Assembly: GCA_964358895.1 (NCBI GenBank)
Contig: CAYHPR010000006.1
Span: forward strand, 1-45,592
Source: CAYHPR01 sp964358895
GTDB lineage: Archaea; Micrarchaeota; Micrarchaeia; CABMEP01
Reading direction: 5' to 3'
DNA length: 45,592 bases
Shown here: positions 13,773 through 22,574 of the stretch, one piece after another
How the letters are laid out: each line of letters starts with the position of its first letter
How positions within the stretch are numbered: position 1 is the first letter of the stretch
Notes under the pieces: model-generated
The model's database searches: none
Told to the model about the DNA's origin: nothing
The model's input: only the letters and a program-made list of their open reading frames with translations
Position numbers and translations under genes: made by a program

Positions 13773-14681
13773 ATGGCAGAACAAAGATGTCCAGAATGCG
13801 CAAACACAAAACTCATGCGTGATTACGAACGAGGAGAAGTAGTTTGCAGTCAATGTGGATTCGTCGTAGCAGAAAATATGTTTGATTCAGGTCCAGAATG
13901 GAGAGCATTCGATAGCGAGCAGAGAGAAAAACGTGCTAGAGGAGGAGCTCCAATCAAGTTCACAAGGCCGAACAAAGGACTTGTAACTGAAATAGACCAA
14001 TACAATCGCGATATTAGAGGAGTAAAAATATCCTCTAAAAAGCAGGCTCAGTTCTACAGAATGAGAAAGTGGCACAAGAGAGCTTCAATTTCAACATCAA
14101 TGGAACGAAATCTGGCTATAGCTCTCAGCGAGTTAGACAGAATTTCTTCCTACCTAGGACTCTCTGAATCAATCCGTGAATCAGCAGCACTTATGTACAG
14201 AAAAGCTGTTGAAAAAGGTCTGATCAGAGGAAGACTTATCGAATCAGTCGTTGCAGCTATTATTTACGCCACGTGCAGAGACTACGGAATTCCAAGAACT
14301 CTTGACGAAATTGCAGATATCGCAGGTGTCGAGAAGAAGGAAATTGGAAGGACATACAGATTTGTTATGCACGAACTCGGCATGAAGGTGCCGCTTACCG
14401 ACCCGCGCCAATACATCGCGCGTTTCGTAGCAGCCCTAAAACTGTCAGGAAAAGTTCAGGAGATAGCAGTTAAGTTGCTTCAAAAAGCAATCCAAAAGGG
14501 ACTTGTCTCAGGACGAGGTCCGACCGGTGTTGCAGCAGCAGCCGTTTATATCGCATCCGCGATAGTAGGCGAGCGCAGAACACAAAAGGAAGTGGCTGAA
14601 GTTGCTGGTGTGACTGAAGTAACGATCAGAAACCGATACCGTGAACTAAAAGATGAACTTGGACTAAAAGTAGATCTCTAA
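13773..14681 (+). CDS. tfb: Transcription initiation factor B (TFB/TFIIB)
   Basis: 302 aa, normal length. It bridges TBP on the TATA box and RNA polymerase during archaeal transcription initiation. The N-terminal zinc ribbon has ligands Cys6, Cys9, Cys25 and Cys28 (CPEC...CSQC). The B-reader/linker region follows (DSGPEWRAFDSEQREKRARG), then two cyclin-fold repeats (about residues 105-200 and 205-300), each with the ExxRxxAxxLxxxA and VAAAIYxA patterns. The second repeat ends with a helix-turn-helix (TQKEVAEVAGVTEVTIRNRY) that contacts the BRE. A 90-base leader with a hairpin precedes it, hinting at regulation. A long T-rich tract follows the stop. Other TFB genes may exist elsewhere in the genome. 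Confidence 0.97.
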   Translation: MAEQRCPECANTKLMRDYERGEVVCSQCGFVVAENMFDSGPEWRAFDSEQREKRARGGAPIKFTRPNKGLVTEIDQYNRDIRGVKISSKKQAQFYRMRKWHKRASISTSMERNLAIALSELDRISSYLGLSESIRESAALMYRKAVEKGLIRGRLIESVVAAIIYATCRDYGIPRTLDEIADIAGVEKKEIGRTYRFVMHELGMKVPLTDPRQYIARFVAALKLSGKVQEIAVKLLQKAIQKGLVSGRGPTGVAAAAVYIASAIVGERRTQKEVAEVAGVTEVTIRNRYRELKDELGLKVDL

Positions 14682-14714
14682 AAATAGATCTATAATAGTT
14701 GTACCAATTCATCA

Positions 14715-14770
14715 CTTTTTCTTTTTTTTCTATTTTTTTCTTTGTTTTTATTTTATAATTTTTTTCTTTA
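14715..14770 (+). terminator. T-rich terminator after TFB
   Basis: Successive T-tracts (CTTTTTTTTC, ATTTTTTTC, TTTTTATTTTATAATTTTTTTC) on the coding strand just after the TFB stop, characteristic of archaeal termination. The next gene is convergent. Confidence 0.6.
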
Positions 14771-14785
14771 CTTAACTAGATTTGT

Positions 14786-15145
14786 TTACTCAGCTAAGAT
14801 TTGACTTGCACTGTGTCTTATTTCGATACTAAGCTTATTGATTTCGGTCTCGCCATCCGTATCCTCTAGTAAATTGATAAGAGCTGCCTGTTCATTTTCA
14901 TTTTTGATCAGTTCTATACGTTCTCTTATTTGTCCATGAAAAACTTTTATCTCCTCTTCAAAATCACCATTAAGATTTGCAAACTCAGCCTCAAGCTCCG
15001 CTAAACGATGTTTGGCACAGTCAATTGTTATAATCGTACTACACTCGTCTGTCTTTGGCTCAGCTATTCTTTTGAAAAGAACGCCCATAGCAAGCTTCAG
15101 ATCAATTCTACTGTGTGTTTGATTTTTAATTTTAGTCGCATCCAT
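14786..15145 (-). CDS. Hypothetical acidic helical protein, 119 aa
   Basis: Not recognised. It is acidic and mostly helical: CAKHRLAELEAEFANLNGDF, then EEEIKVFHGQIRERIELIKN has heptad-like spacing of a short coiled coil. There is no signal peptide or membrane segment. GAGATTGAT upstream of the ATG at 15145 serves as ribosome-binding site. It follows Trm1 on the same strand reading direction with 56 bases between the two, but lies downstream of no clear partner; co-transcription with Trm1 is not likely, since its start precedes Trm1's stop in the reverse order of transcription. Confidence 0.5.
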   Translation of the reverse strand: MDATKIKNQTHSRIDLKLAMGVLFKRIAEPKTDECSTIITIDCAKHRLAELEAEFANLNGDFEEEIKVFHGQIRERIELIKNENEQAALINLLEDTDGETEINKLSIEIRHSASQILAE

Positions 15146-15201
15146 ATTATCAATCTCAATAAAAAGTAATATTCTAACTCAATTAAATCATTTAAACCTT
15201 A

Positions 15202-16302
15202 CTACCCCCTTACTGCCGCAGTCACATCTGTTGCAGGTGCGTCTGTCTTTATTGCGTTGACATCGAAATGTGTTCTTCCGACTGTGTAACCTTTTGAGAT
15301 CAGTTCTGAAATTATAGTCTCAAATTTTGTAGGAGGAAGTTTTAGCTTATCTGAAATTGCATGGATGTCGAAATAAAATGGCGGAAATTTATCTTCCTGT
15401 TGCATCAACTGGATTGTCTGAGAAAGTTCCAATCTATTCTTGTAATCGCGCAGCTTATTCTCTTCCAGCATTTTATCCAGATTTTCCCTGTTATGAAGGT
15501 TCGACAGCCACATCGGCCCACCCCACTGAGTTTGATGCCCGCAAACTAAACAAATTTTTTGAAGGTGCGGAGTAAATTCGTTTTTAATTGTGAAGCATTG
15601 TGGACAAAAGGAAACAAATCCAATTTTCTTGATAGAATCGAATGCTGATTTTGCGTCTTTCTTAACTTTTACAATTACTTTCATGTAATGACGCTTTGAA
15701 AGTGAAATAATTGGTTCAATGCTTAACTTAAGCGGTGAAGCTATCCTCGCAATATGAGCTAGGAGAATCCTTATTCCGGCTTCGTGGCAGAAATAAGTGT
15801 GAAGTGCCTTTGAATTATAATAAATCTGACACGCCTTTGAGCTCGCACCGCATAAAACTGCCGTATCGGTTGCAGTGACTGACAGATATCCTGTTTTTGA
15901 TGGCCTCAAATTCAGAAGTGCTGATCTGATAAAAGGGACTGGCGATCCAAAGGGATCAATTTCTACAAAGTTAAACTTTTCTCCGCCTCGGTAAAGAAAA
16001 TGATTTAAGTCGTCTTCAATAACAACCGCATTAATGCCATTAGATTTAATATTTTCTTTTAAATTCTCAACTGCAGTCTTCTCCATGTCCACAAATGTGA
16101 CTTTCTCCACATTCTTGTTTTCTTTTGCATACCTTAACCCCCTTATTCCGGAAGCAGACATTCCATCGCAAACTGTAAGCTTCTCTTGGATCGAAGATAT
16201 GACAAGAGAGGAGATATCTCTTGAAAATTCCATATTTGGATTGTAAAAAACTCCATCAGCTACGCTAACAGTTACGTTTCCTTCTTTAACAGAATTAACC
16301 AT
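15202..16302 (-). CDS. trm1: tRNA (guanine26-N2)-dimethyltransferase Trm1
   Basis: 366 aa. It methylates G26 at the junction of the D and anticodon arms of tRNA, using SAM. The N-terminus has the family opening EGNVTVSVADGVFYNPNMEF. The SAM-binding motif is VCDGMSASGIRGLRYA, an acidic strand end (VTFVDME) follows, and the catalytic DPFGSP appears at about residue 117. The C-terminal domain contains a four-cysteine zinc site (CPQC...CLVC) followed by GGPMWLSNL, also typical. Length is normal for archaeal Trm1. It is divergent from the Rieske gene at 16364. Confidence 0.95.
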   Translation of the reverse strand: MVNSVKEGNVTVSVADGVFYNPNMEFSRDISSLVISSIQEKLTVCDGMSASGIRGLRYAKENKNVEKVTFVDMEKTAVENLKENIKSNGINAVVIEDDLNHFLYRGGEKFNFVEIDPFGSPVPFIRSALLNLRPSKTGYLSVTATDTAVLCGASSKACQIYYNSKALHTYFCHEAGIRILLAHIARIASPLKLSIEPIISLSKRHYMKVIVKVKKDAKSAFDSIKKIGFVSFCPQCFTIKNEFTPHLQKICLVCGHQTQWGGPMWLSNLHNRENLDKMLEENKLRDYKNRLELSQTIQLMQQEDKFPPFYFDIHAISDKLKLPPTKFETIISELISKGYTVGRTHFDVNAIKTDAPATDVTAAVRG

Positions 16303-16363
16303 AGATAAAATTGAACATAGAAATATAAATATTCAATAGAAAGATCTTTTATCGGTGATTTGG

Positions 16364-16669
16364 ATGGCATGGCAAAGAGCAGCAAGTATTAATGATTTGA
16401 AAAGCGGGCAGAGTAAAGTTGTGAATGTTGCGGGAAAAGATTTAGCATTGTTTAATGTTGATGGAAAATTTTACTGCATAGATAATACATGCCCGCATAG
16501 ACAAGGGCCGCTAGGCGAAGGAACTCTTGAAGGAATGGATGTCCGATGCCCGCTGCATGGTTCTAAATTCAATATAAAAACAGGAGCAGTTGATAATCCA
16601 CCTGCAAAAACAGGTGTGAAAGCATACGTAACAAAAATCGAAGGGACTAGCATAATGGTTGATGTTTAA
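16364..16669 (+). CDS. Rieske-type [2Fe-2S] ferredoxin
   Basis: 101 aa, a single Rieske domain. The cluster ligands are visible: CPH (Cys43, His45) in NTCPHRQGPLGEG, and CPLH (Cys62, His65) in VRCPLHGSKFN, so it should carry one [2Fe-2S] cluster with two Cys and two His. It lacks a membrane anchor and is probably a soluble cytoplasmic electron carrier, like the small ferredoxin subunits of dioxygenase or nitrite-reductase systems; no partner oxygenase is nearby. I chose the ATG at 16364, because the in-frame GTG at 16355 is part of the GGTGAT ribosome-binding site. Confidence 0.93.
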   Translation: MAWQRAASINDLKSGQSKVVNVAGKDLALFNVDGKFYCIDNTCPHRQGPLGEGTLEGMDVRCPLHGSKFNIKTGAVDNPPAKTGVKAYVTKIEGTSIMVDV

Positions 16670-16713
16670 CTAACTCAGCTTACAACCGTCCTATTTGCCC
16701 TTAATTTATCCTA

Positions 16714-17181
16714 TTACTTCAACATTGAGTTTACTTTGTGAAGCATCAAAAATGTAACAAAGTAAGAAATTAATGCATGATAAGAAGTCCAACCTCCTGT
16801 ATAAGTTAGGAGGTTTTGTCCGACAAGAATTGCTTCAAATGCAGTTCCTACAACTGCAATCAGTAAACTTGAAGAGAGACCGATATTCCAATCAAACTTC
16901 TTAGGAAAAATAAGAGAATAGGTATAACCAGATAAAAATGCAACAACCATCACTTCGATCGGTGGCGCAAGCAACCTATAAATCGACCCACTTGCTTCCC
17001 ATAATCCAAGCTGATAACCGATATTCTCAAAAATATAATCAAAAATCAATAGGAACAGACCAAGGGCTACGGCCCTTCTCTTTGTTTCTTTATTAGGTCT
17101 TACTAAATAATACGCGATTGCCCAAATTGATATTGCTGCTATCAATAAAAATATCCATAATGTCATTCCAACTAATGCCAC
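16714..17181 (-). CDS. Polytopic membrane protein, 155 aa
   Basis: About five hydrophobic segments: MTLWIFLLIAAISIWAIAYY, AVALGLFLLIFDYIFENIGY, PPIEVMVVAFLSGYTYSLIF, GLSSSLLIAVVGTAFEAILV and HALISYFVTFLMLHK. The FENIGYQLGLWEA and APPIEV motifs faintly recall small lycopene-cyclase-domain membrane proteins, but this is a weak resemblance and no carotenoid gene is nearby. It follows TrpRS on the same strand, separated by 25 bases, so the two may be co-transcribed. Function unknown. Confidence 0.6.
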   Translation of the reverse strand: MALVGMTLWIFLLIAAISIWAIAYYLVRPNKETKRRAVALGLFLLIFDYIFENIGYQLGLWEASGSIYRLLAPPIEVMVVAFLSGYTYSLIFPKKFDWNIGLSSSLLIAVVGTAFEAILVGQNLLTYTGGWTSYHALISYFVTFLMLHKVNSMLK

Positions 17182-17206
17182 ATTTTTCCCTCAATTTCTA
17201 TTCCGT

Positions 17207-18292
17207 CTATTCTTTCATTAGATAACTGTCAATTGTTTTCTGCTCCTTTAAAACCTTTGACTGAAAATCTGTTAAAAATTTGTCTACACTGTCCGACAGA
17301 GTTTTTTTCATTTCACCATCAAGTATCTTACCTTTTCGGTAATCTTCAGTCAGCTTTGCTAATTCTTTATCATCTTCAATAAAATGCGCAGACAAATATT
17401 CTAAAACAACTGACCTGTCTGGATCAGCACCTAGTTTCCTTTGTTCTTCAGCCGTTGCTCTTCCACCAGTTAGAGCACTCATACAGTACTTTGCAGCTGT
17501 TTTAGGATTTTCATCAAGAGATATTGCACTTCCTGGCTTGCTTTTTGACATTTTTCCACCCTTCAGACCTGAAAGAAAACGCAAGTGAATGGCTGCCGGC
17601 TTTTCATATCCGGCTCTTTCTGCAAGATCACGTGTAAATCTGATATGCGGATCTTGATCAATTCCAATGGGAACTAATGTCATATGCTTACCTTCAAGCT
17701 CTTGAGGTAGAAGGATATCTGCTGCGATCAAAAGCGGAATGAAAAAAAGACCTGGATTTGTACCATCACTGAAACCATATATCGCCTTAATTTCATTTGT
17801 TGTGCATCTCCTTGATAATTTAACTGCAAGATTGTAAATCTGAGTGTATTGTTGATGAACATAAATTTTTGTAATCTTTTTATCGAAACCCATTGCCATT
17901 ACTTGTGAAGCAATAAGTTTTGCATTCTTTAGGCCCTCGGTCTGATCTTTAACTTTACCAGTCACATAAGATTCGTCATCACTAAGTGGAACATAAACTG
18001 GAATTTTGTAAAGCTTCTGAAGGCCAAGAACAACATCAAATGTCAACTTGTGACCCAAGTGAAGTGATCCGGATGCATTGAAACCTGAAACAATGGAAAC
18101 TTTCTTTTTAGAATGGATATCTGATAAGAATTTGTCAAAATCTCTGTGAGAAAATACGAATCCACGTTTGAATTGCTTCAGATCTGGAAGCTGCTTTACA
18201 CCGCTTATCGGTTTTGTGCCAAACTCACGTATCAATTTGTCGTAATCAATAGCCTCTTCGGCTGTCACATCAAATGGATCTAATCGTTCCAT
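17207..18292 (-). CDS. trpS: Tryptophanyl-tRNA synthetase
   Basis: 361 aa class I aminoacyl-tRNA synthetase of the archaeal/eukaryotic type, charging tRNA-Trp. The HIGH-equivalent SLHLGH is at residues 76-81 after VSGFNASG, and KMSKS is at 247-251 followed by KPGSAISL. The N-terminal extension (MERLDPFDVTAEEAIDYDKL) is characteristic of the archaeal/eukaryotic form. Other family stretches include DQDPHIRFTRDLA. Length matches archaeal enzymes without a WHEP domain. A small membrane protein gene follows closely. Confidence 0.97.
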   Translation of the reverse strand: MERLDPFDVTAEEAIDYDKLIREFGTKPISGVKQLPDLKQFKRGFVFSHRDFDKFLSDIHSKKKVSIVSGFNASGSLHLGHKLTFDVVLGLQKLYKIPVYVPLSDDESYVTGKVKDQTEGLKNAKLIASQVMAMGFDKKITKIYVHQQYTQIYNLAVKLSRRCTTNEIKAIYGFSDGTNPGLFFIPLLIAADILLPQELEGKHMTLVPIGIDQDPHIRFTRDLAERAGYEKPAAIHLRFLSGLKGGKMSKSKPGSAISLDENPKTAAKYCMSALTGGRATAEEQRKLGADPDRSVVLEYLSAHFIEDDKELAKLTEDYRKGKILDGEMKKTLSDSVDKFLTDFQSKVLKEQKTIDSYLMKE

Positions 18293-18393
18293 GTTGATAT
18301 TTGGAAGTTAATGTTTAAAATTAGCTGCGTCTGTTTGTTGGTTGAGGATAAAAAATAACAGGATATAACAAAGTACGAAAAGATATTGAAGGA

Positions 18394-18813
18394 TTATTCA
18401 GTTACTTGATAACTCTTCCACAGTTTTCTCAATTTCGACATTCTATTTTTTGTTTTAAAATAACGTTCAGGCAATATCTGACCCGATTCATAGTCCAATT
18501 TACCATGCTTCAACACATTTACCCACCAACTTAGTTTACCAACAGCAAATCCTACAACCATCGGACCGGCTAATAACCCAATCCTAGCAAAATATGTTCC
18601 AACCGGTTGCACTGGTGAGAATAATGCGACAGAGATGCTGCCAATTCCCAATCCAAATGACGCATAGTTACAATAAAGCATAAGCTTCTCTGAGAGTGGA
18701 GCCTTTTTTGAAACTGTAAAAATAGACCTTAGTTCAGCTTTAGATTCTTTGGCGAATAATGGAGACATCTGCTTGCAGAATTCATTTTGTTTAATCTTCT
18801 CTACTAATCTCAT
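18394..18813 (-). CDS. Membrane protein downstream of KaiC-like ATPase, 139 aa
   Basis: No family recognised. A basic N-terminal helix region (about 45 residues) is followed by two membrane segments, LYCNYASFGLGIGSISVALF and IGLLAGPMVVGFAVGKLSWW, and a basic C-terminal tail (RMSKLRKLWKSYQ). The gene starts 5 bases after the stop of the KaiC-like ATPase gene, so the two are almost certainly co-transcribed and the protein may anchor or signal through that ATPase (inference from spacing only). Confidence 0.6.
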   Translation of the reverse strand: MRLVEKIKQNEFCKQMSPLFAKESKAELRSIFTVSKKAPLSEKLMLYCNYASFGLGIGSISVALFSPVQPVGTYFARIGLLAGPMVVGFAVGKLSWWVNVLKHGKLDYESGQILPERYFKTKNRMSKLRKLWKSYQVTE

Positions 18814-18818
18814 AGTCT

Positions 18819-19511
18819 CTAATCCTCAAAGACAAACTGATTTGGATAAACTTCCATTCCAGTCTTCCCAAACTTTATAGGACATAGCTTTTGGATGTGC
18901 TCGACACCACGCATCTTAATGACCTCAACGGCACGAACACGATAATTTTGCTTTTGCATATTGTATAGCTTAACTATGCCATCCGAAAGCGGCCCAATTC
19001 CAGCAAACTCTTTTCCTGATTCCTCTTCAGCAACAAGAAGCGTAGTTGTTCCCCAGCTGCGTAGTGTATTGATTAATTTCATCAATTCCTGTAGCCGTTT
19101 CTGTTCTGTTTCATATAGAAGAGCAAGTGGAGTCACGGGATCGATAACGACTCTCTCGATTCCTAATTCAATTATCAGATTGAATAATGTATTTTCCTGT
19201 GCAATGAATTGTGAAGCTTCATGAATAGGAAATTCAATAAAGACAAACTGCTTTTCTGCTTCATATGCTGGAAAGTTCCATCCAAATTTTCCTAAATTCT
19301 TGTAAAGAAGTCTCTTTCGCTCGTCAAAAGAGATGTAAAAACCTGGCTCGTCAAATTTTGTTATCCCATTGTAAAGAAACTGAGTTGCAAATATAGACTT
19401 TCCAGAACCAGTTGGTCCTGAAACTGTGACAACGCTCCCGCGTGGAAATCCTCCCTCTATTAACTCGTCAAATCCAGGTATTCCGGTTGGAACAACATTA
19501 TTTTTTGCCAT
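18819..19511 (-). CDS. KaiC-like RecA-superfamily ATPase
   Basis: 230 aa with a single KaiC domain. It opens with the typical TGIPGFDELIEGGFPRGSVV, then Walker A GPTGSGKS at 32-39 and Walker B VVIDP at 121-125 (TPLALLY follows). A later LLVAEE strand and GVEHIQKLCPIKFGKTGMEV match the C-terminal portion of archaeal KaiC-like proteins. The catalytic residues look intact, so it should bind and hydrolyse ATP. Archaeal members of this family are thought to act in signalling, but the target is unknown. AGGTG precedes the ATG. Two copies of a 24-bp direct repeat lie just upstream (19526-19582). Confidence 0.88.
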   Translation of the reverse strand: MAKNNVVPTGIPGFDELIEGGFPRGSVVTVSGPTGSGKSIFATQFLYNGITKFDEPGFYISFDERKRLLYKNLGKFGWNFPAYEAEKQFVFIEFPIHEASQFIAQENTLFNLIIELGIERVVIDPVTPLALLYETEQKRLQELMKLINTLRSWGTTTLLVAEEESGKEFAGIGPLSDGIVKLYNMQKQNYRVRAVEVIKMRGVEHIQKLCPIKFGKTGMEVYPNQFVFED

Positions 19512-19525
19512 ATAAGCACCTACGG

Positions 19526-19582
19526 TTCTTATTATCTCCTAGACATTTATTACTACGTTTTCTAATATTTCCTAGACATTTA
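19526..19582. repeat. Tandem operator-like direct repeats upstream of the KaiC-like gene
   Basis: Two 24-bp copies (19526-19549 and 19559-19582) share TCCTAGACATTTA exactly and match at 20 of 24 positions. Their starts are 33 bp apart, about three helical turns, as expected for two proteins binding one DNA face. Confidence 0.45.
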
Positions 19583-19583
19583 A

Positions 19584-20069
19584 CTAATCTTTCTTATCAA
19601 GCAATTGTTTACCAAGCTCTGCTCTCTTTTTAATCTTTGCAGCCAACTCCTTTCTTTCCTCTGGAGTCATCAGCTTGTAAAGCATTTCCGTTGTAAATTC
19701 AAAACTTATCTGTGCACTATCAAATAACAATTGCTGTGCATCCGGCAATGACAGCCTAATTTCTGTCGGCTTGATTATTTCAATTGCCATCGGACCATAA
19801 AGTGTACATATTTTTGCAATTGAATGAAAATCTTTTGTCAGCATCTTAACCTCTGCTGCCGCAGACCATTTCTTATCCTCAAGTTCAATAGCTCGTTGAA
19901 TGTTTCCAATAGCATAAACAACACCGTGTTCTTTTGAAAGCTTTTGAGAAAGATCCACTAATGTTCCTTCAACAGTATCTTTGTCAGGGCCATGCACATC
20001 AAAGTAGAGCTGTGCGAGAATTCCTCCTTTATCAATAGTATTCTGTGTAACTGTGTCAACTGAACTCAT
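19584..20069 (-). CDS. Hypothetical protein of the KaiC block, 161 aa
   Basis: Not recognised beyond its overall shape. An N-terminal alpha/beta part (GGILAQLYFDVHGPDKDTVE, GVVYAIGNIQRAIELEDKKW, VKMLTKDFHSIAKICTLYGP, then MAIEIIKPTEIRL) is followed by a helical tail (MTPEERKELAAKIKKRAELG). No signal or membrane segment. GTGATTTT precedes the ATG at 20069, and a TCTAGATCTR direct repeat (20088-20107) lies 19 bp further upstream. It lies between the 803-aa protein and the KaiC-like gene on the same strand, about 73 bases from each, so a functional link is plausible but not shown. Confidence 0.6.
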   Translation of the reverse strand: MSSVDTVTQNTIDKGGILAQLYFDVHGPDKDTVEGTLVDLSQKLSKEHGVVYAIGNIQRAIELEDKKWSAAAEVKMLTKDFHSIAKICTLYGPMAIEIIKPTEIRLSLPDAQQLLFDSAQISFEFTTEMLYKLMTPEERKELAAKIKKRAELGKQLLDKKD

Positions 20070-20087
20070 AAAATCACGTATTATTCT

Positions 20088-20107
20088 TCTAGATCTGTCT
20101 AGATCTA
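20088..20107. repeat. Short tandem repeat TCTAGATCTG/TCTAGATCTA
   Basis: Two adjacent 10-bp copies just upstream of the 161-aa gene; each contains the palindrome AGATCT. A possible operator. Confidence 0.35.
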
Positions 20108-20142
20108 CTTTCTCAACAGCCTTTTTTAAGCTTAATTAGTCG

Positions 20143-22554
20143 TTAACCGATAGAAATTTTATGTGCCTTTGCTATGTCAAGTGCTAAGCTGCGTATCGGC
20201 TGAGGAACTGTTTTACCACACCAGATTTTTATAAAAGATGAAGCTGCATTACTTCTCGCTGCTACTTTGTCAGCAGCTTTGAGTGCTGCAGTTATAACAC
20301 GATAATTTGAACCCTTAGCTCCATCTACAATTATTTTACCAATCTCATCGTATGTTTTTGCACTAGTTTTACCATCATGAACCGCTTCTGTGTAATCAGC
20401 ATACCTTCCCAATGTGATAAATGTGATAGATTTCAGCTCAACGTCCGGTTCCTTTACACTCTTCTTAGAATATTCGAGCAGATTATTATCAAATCCAGTA
20501 ATCTTCTTTGTCTTAACAAGCTGCTCCAGCCCTCGCATTGCTTCAATCTTTAGACTTGTTTCTTTTCCGTTAAAGATTTCATCAAGCGTGCCTCTTAGAT
20601 CTTCAAGCTTTACTTCTTTGTTGAGATATCCTTCAAACAGCTCTTCGATATAGAGCTTGCCTGCCTCTTTTCTCCCATTCTTTGCCATTGACTGGAGGCT
20701 TCTTACGAATTCATCAACAACTGAATACATCTTTTCCTTTGCATCCTTATCCCATTCCTGGGTGCTTAGGCGCTTTGCAACACCATTCACGTTTCTTAAG
20801 TCGTTAAGAACTATTCCTAGCATGTTTGCAATCTTGTTAAGCTGTCTTACGTCCTTTCTCTCTACAGAAACAGTTATGGCACGCATCACATTAGCCATGC
20901 GTTCCTCTCGTTGAAGCAACGTGGCTAATCCTTCAACCAACTGCTCTCTGGTCAAACCATATTTCTTCTCATTATGTATAAGCTCAAGAATCTCTTTACC
21001 TAACCGATCAGAAGAGACACTCCATAACAGGTCTTTCAATCCATCTAACAGCTTCTGCTTGTCAGCTCCCTCTGGACTCTTTACCAGTTTGTCTATCCTT
21101 TCAACAACCCATTGAGACTCTTTCAGCTCATCCTTCAGTTTCTTTAGCTGTTCAACTACATCCTTTTTCTCAAGCCTCTTGCTCTGGCCAACAATCTCAC
21201 GAACCTTTCTGACATAAGGGTTCGTTGCCATCCCATCTGAAACTTCACGAAGTTTATCAAGAACAGCTGAAGGAGATTCCTCTCGCTCCTTTCCAGTTCC
21301 TATTATTCTTTTAAGAGCTTGTCCAAGTTCCTCAAACTTTGGATTCTGCTTAACAACTGAATCGATAACTGCAGTTGTCTTCTTAGCAAATTCCTCAGCC
21401 TTCACCCTTTTCGGAAGTAGTTTTTCTGCCCACTGAACTACTGCATCAACAAACTTTACCCTATCTTGCCAATCTTCAACAATTTTACGAAGCCCTTCGA
21501 CAATCTGTTCCTTTGTCAATTCTTCGCTTCTTTTAACCAGCTCAGAAACTGGATCTACAATTTCTATTCTTTTCTTATACGAATCAATCAGCTTCCTTAA
21601 ACTGTCAGTAATCTGTTCGACTTTGACTTCTGCTTTTTCTCCTTCCTTAAGCAAACTTGAGATTTCCTGTCCTATCGCAGACTTACTTCTCTCAGCCAAC
21701 TTACCCAGTTCTTTCAGCAGCTGTTCCTTGTCAAAAGCCTTATCCTTCACTGCCTTCTCGAGCAGTTTCACCAATTCACTCTTGACCGCGACGTACTCTC
21801 TCTGCTTCCCAACCATCTCTTGCAGCTTACTAACCAAATACTCCTTTTCTCGCTCAGGCATTTCCTTGACAGCATCCTTCAACTTTCTGCCAATATCGGC
21901 AGGAACAAGTTCTGAAATCTTTTTCACTTCCTTAATCAGTTCCTTCTTTGTCATGCCTGCGGATTTAGTAAATATCTTTTCAGCAATTTTCTCAATCACA
22001 ACAACTTTCTGTTTCGGAACTTCTTCTTCAATCCTCTTCCCTTCCTTAGCCACAACTTCCTTCACACGTGCTACGATAGTCTCCTTTTGCACCCCTCTCT
22101 TATTCACCACACGCACAACATCAATAATCTCACGAACGCCTTCAGCTGACTCAATTATCTCCTGAGTCCTTTCAACGATCTCCTCAGGACTACGTAAAGC
22201 TTCCGTGACTTTTTCCCGTTCCTTTTCCCTTTCTGCCTCCGCTCTTTCCTTCTCTCTTTCTCTTACATTTTCCTTTCGGTCTTCTTTCTCAGAGGAACTG
22301 ACATCAGCAGACTTGCTGATTTCTTGCTTCCCTAACTCTAGTTCTCTTAGTTGAAATTCGAATTTCTGAATAAAAAAAGTTTGTTTCGATATCTCCAAAA
22401 GATTGTCAGATATGCTAACTCCTGGAGAACGGAAAATTTTCTGTTGAAAAATAGATCTAAGACTTTGTGTAATTTCTGGTTTTTGTTTAGCTATTTCTTT
22501 TTTTAGTTCATCACTTCTACTTATACGAGAAGTCAGTAGCGTTTCTCCAGCCAT
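20143..22554 (-). CDS. Very long helical (coiled-coil and HEAT-like) protein, 803 aa
   Basis: Not recognised as a known family. Residues about 80-120 are a Lys/Arg/Glu-only stretch (EREKERAEAEREKEREK). About 130-560 is a series of 30-60-residue helical units with repeated patterns such as LTKEQIVEGLRKIVEDW, KDVVEQLKKLKDELKES, LTREQLVEGLATLLQRE, which look like an internal repeat with the consensus (T/K)(K/R)EQL(V/L)(E/K)GLxxL. The last 200 residues resemble HEAT/ARM repeats (LKIEAMRGLEQL, VELKSITFITLGRYA, YRVITAALKAADKVA). No signal peptide or membrane segment, so it is a cytoplasmic scaffold by appearance. It starts 20 bases after the stop of the exported-protein gene, suggesting co-transcription. 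Confidence 0.7.
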   Translation of the reverse strand: MAGETLLTSRISRSDELKKEIAKQKPEITQSLRSIFQQKIFRSPGVSISDNLLEISKQTFFIQKFEFQLRELELGKQEISKSADVSSSEKEDRKENVREREKERAEAEREKEREKVTEALRSPEEIVERTQEIIESAEGVREIIDVVRVVNKRGVQKETIVARVKEVVAKEGKRIEEEVPKQKVVVIEKIAEKIFTKSAGMTKKELIKEVKKISELVPADIGRKLKDAVKEMPEREKEYLVSKLQEMVGKQREYVAVKSELVKLLEKAVKDKAFDKEQLLKELGKLAERSKSAIGQEISSLLKEGEKAEVKVEQITDSLRKLIDSYKKRIEIVDPVSELVKRSEELTKEQIVEGLRKIVEDWQDRVKFVDAVVQWAEKLLPKRVKAEEFAKKTTAVIDSVVKQNPKFEELGQALKRIIGTGKEREESPSAVLDKLREVSDGMATNPYVRKVREIVGQSKRLEKKDVVEQLKKLKDELKESQWVVERIDKLVKSPEGADKQKLLDGLKDLLWSVSSDRLGKEILELIHNEKKYGLTREQLVEGLATLLQREERMANVMRAITVSVERKDVRQLNKIANMLGIVLNDLRNVNGVAKRLSTQEWDKDAKEKMYSVVDEFVRSLQSMAKNGRKEAGKLYIEELFEGYLNKEVKLEDLRGTLDEIFNGKETSLKIEAMRGLEQLVKTKKITGFDNNLLEYSKKSVKEPDVELKSITFITLGRYADYTEAVHDGKTSAKTYDEIGKIIVDGAKGSNYRVITAALKAADKVAARSNAASSFIKIWCGKTVPQPIRSLALDIAKAHKISIG

Positions 22555-22574
22555 ACAATTGTATTAAAAAGTAA

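Noticed and set aside
16714..17181. Lycopene cyclase
   Set aside because: Only a faint resemblance in two short motifs; no catalytic signature and no carotenoid genes nearby.
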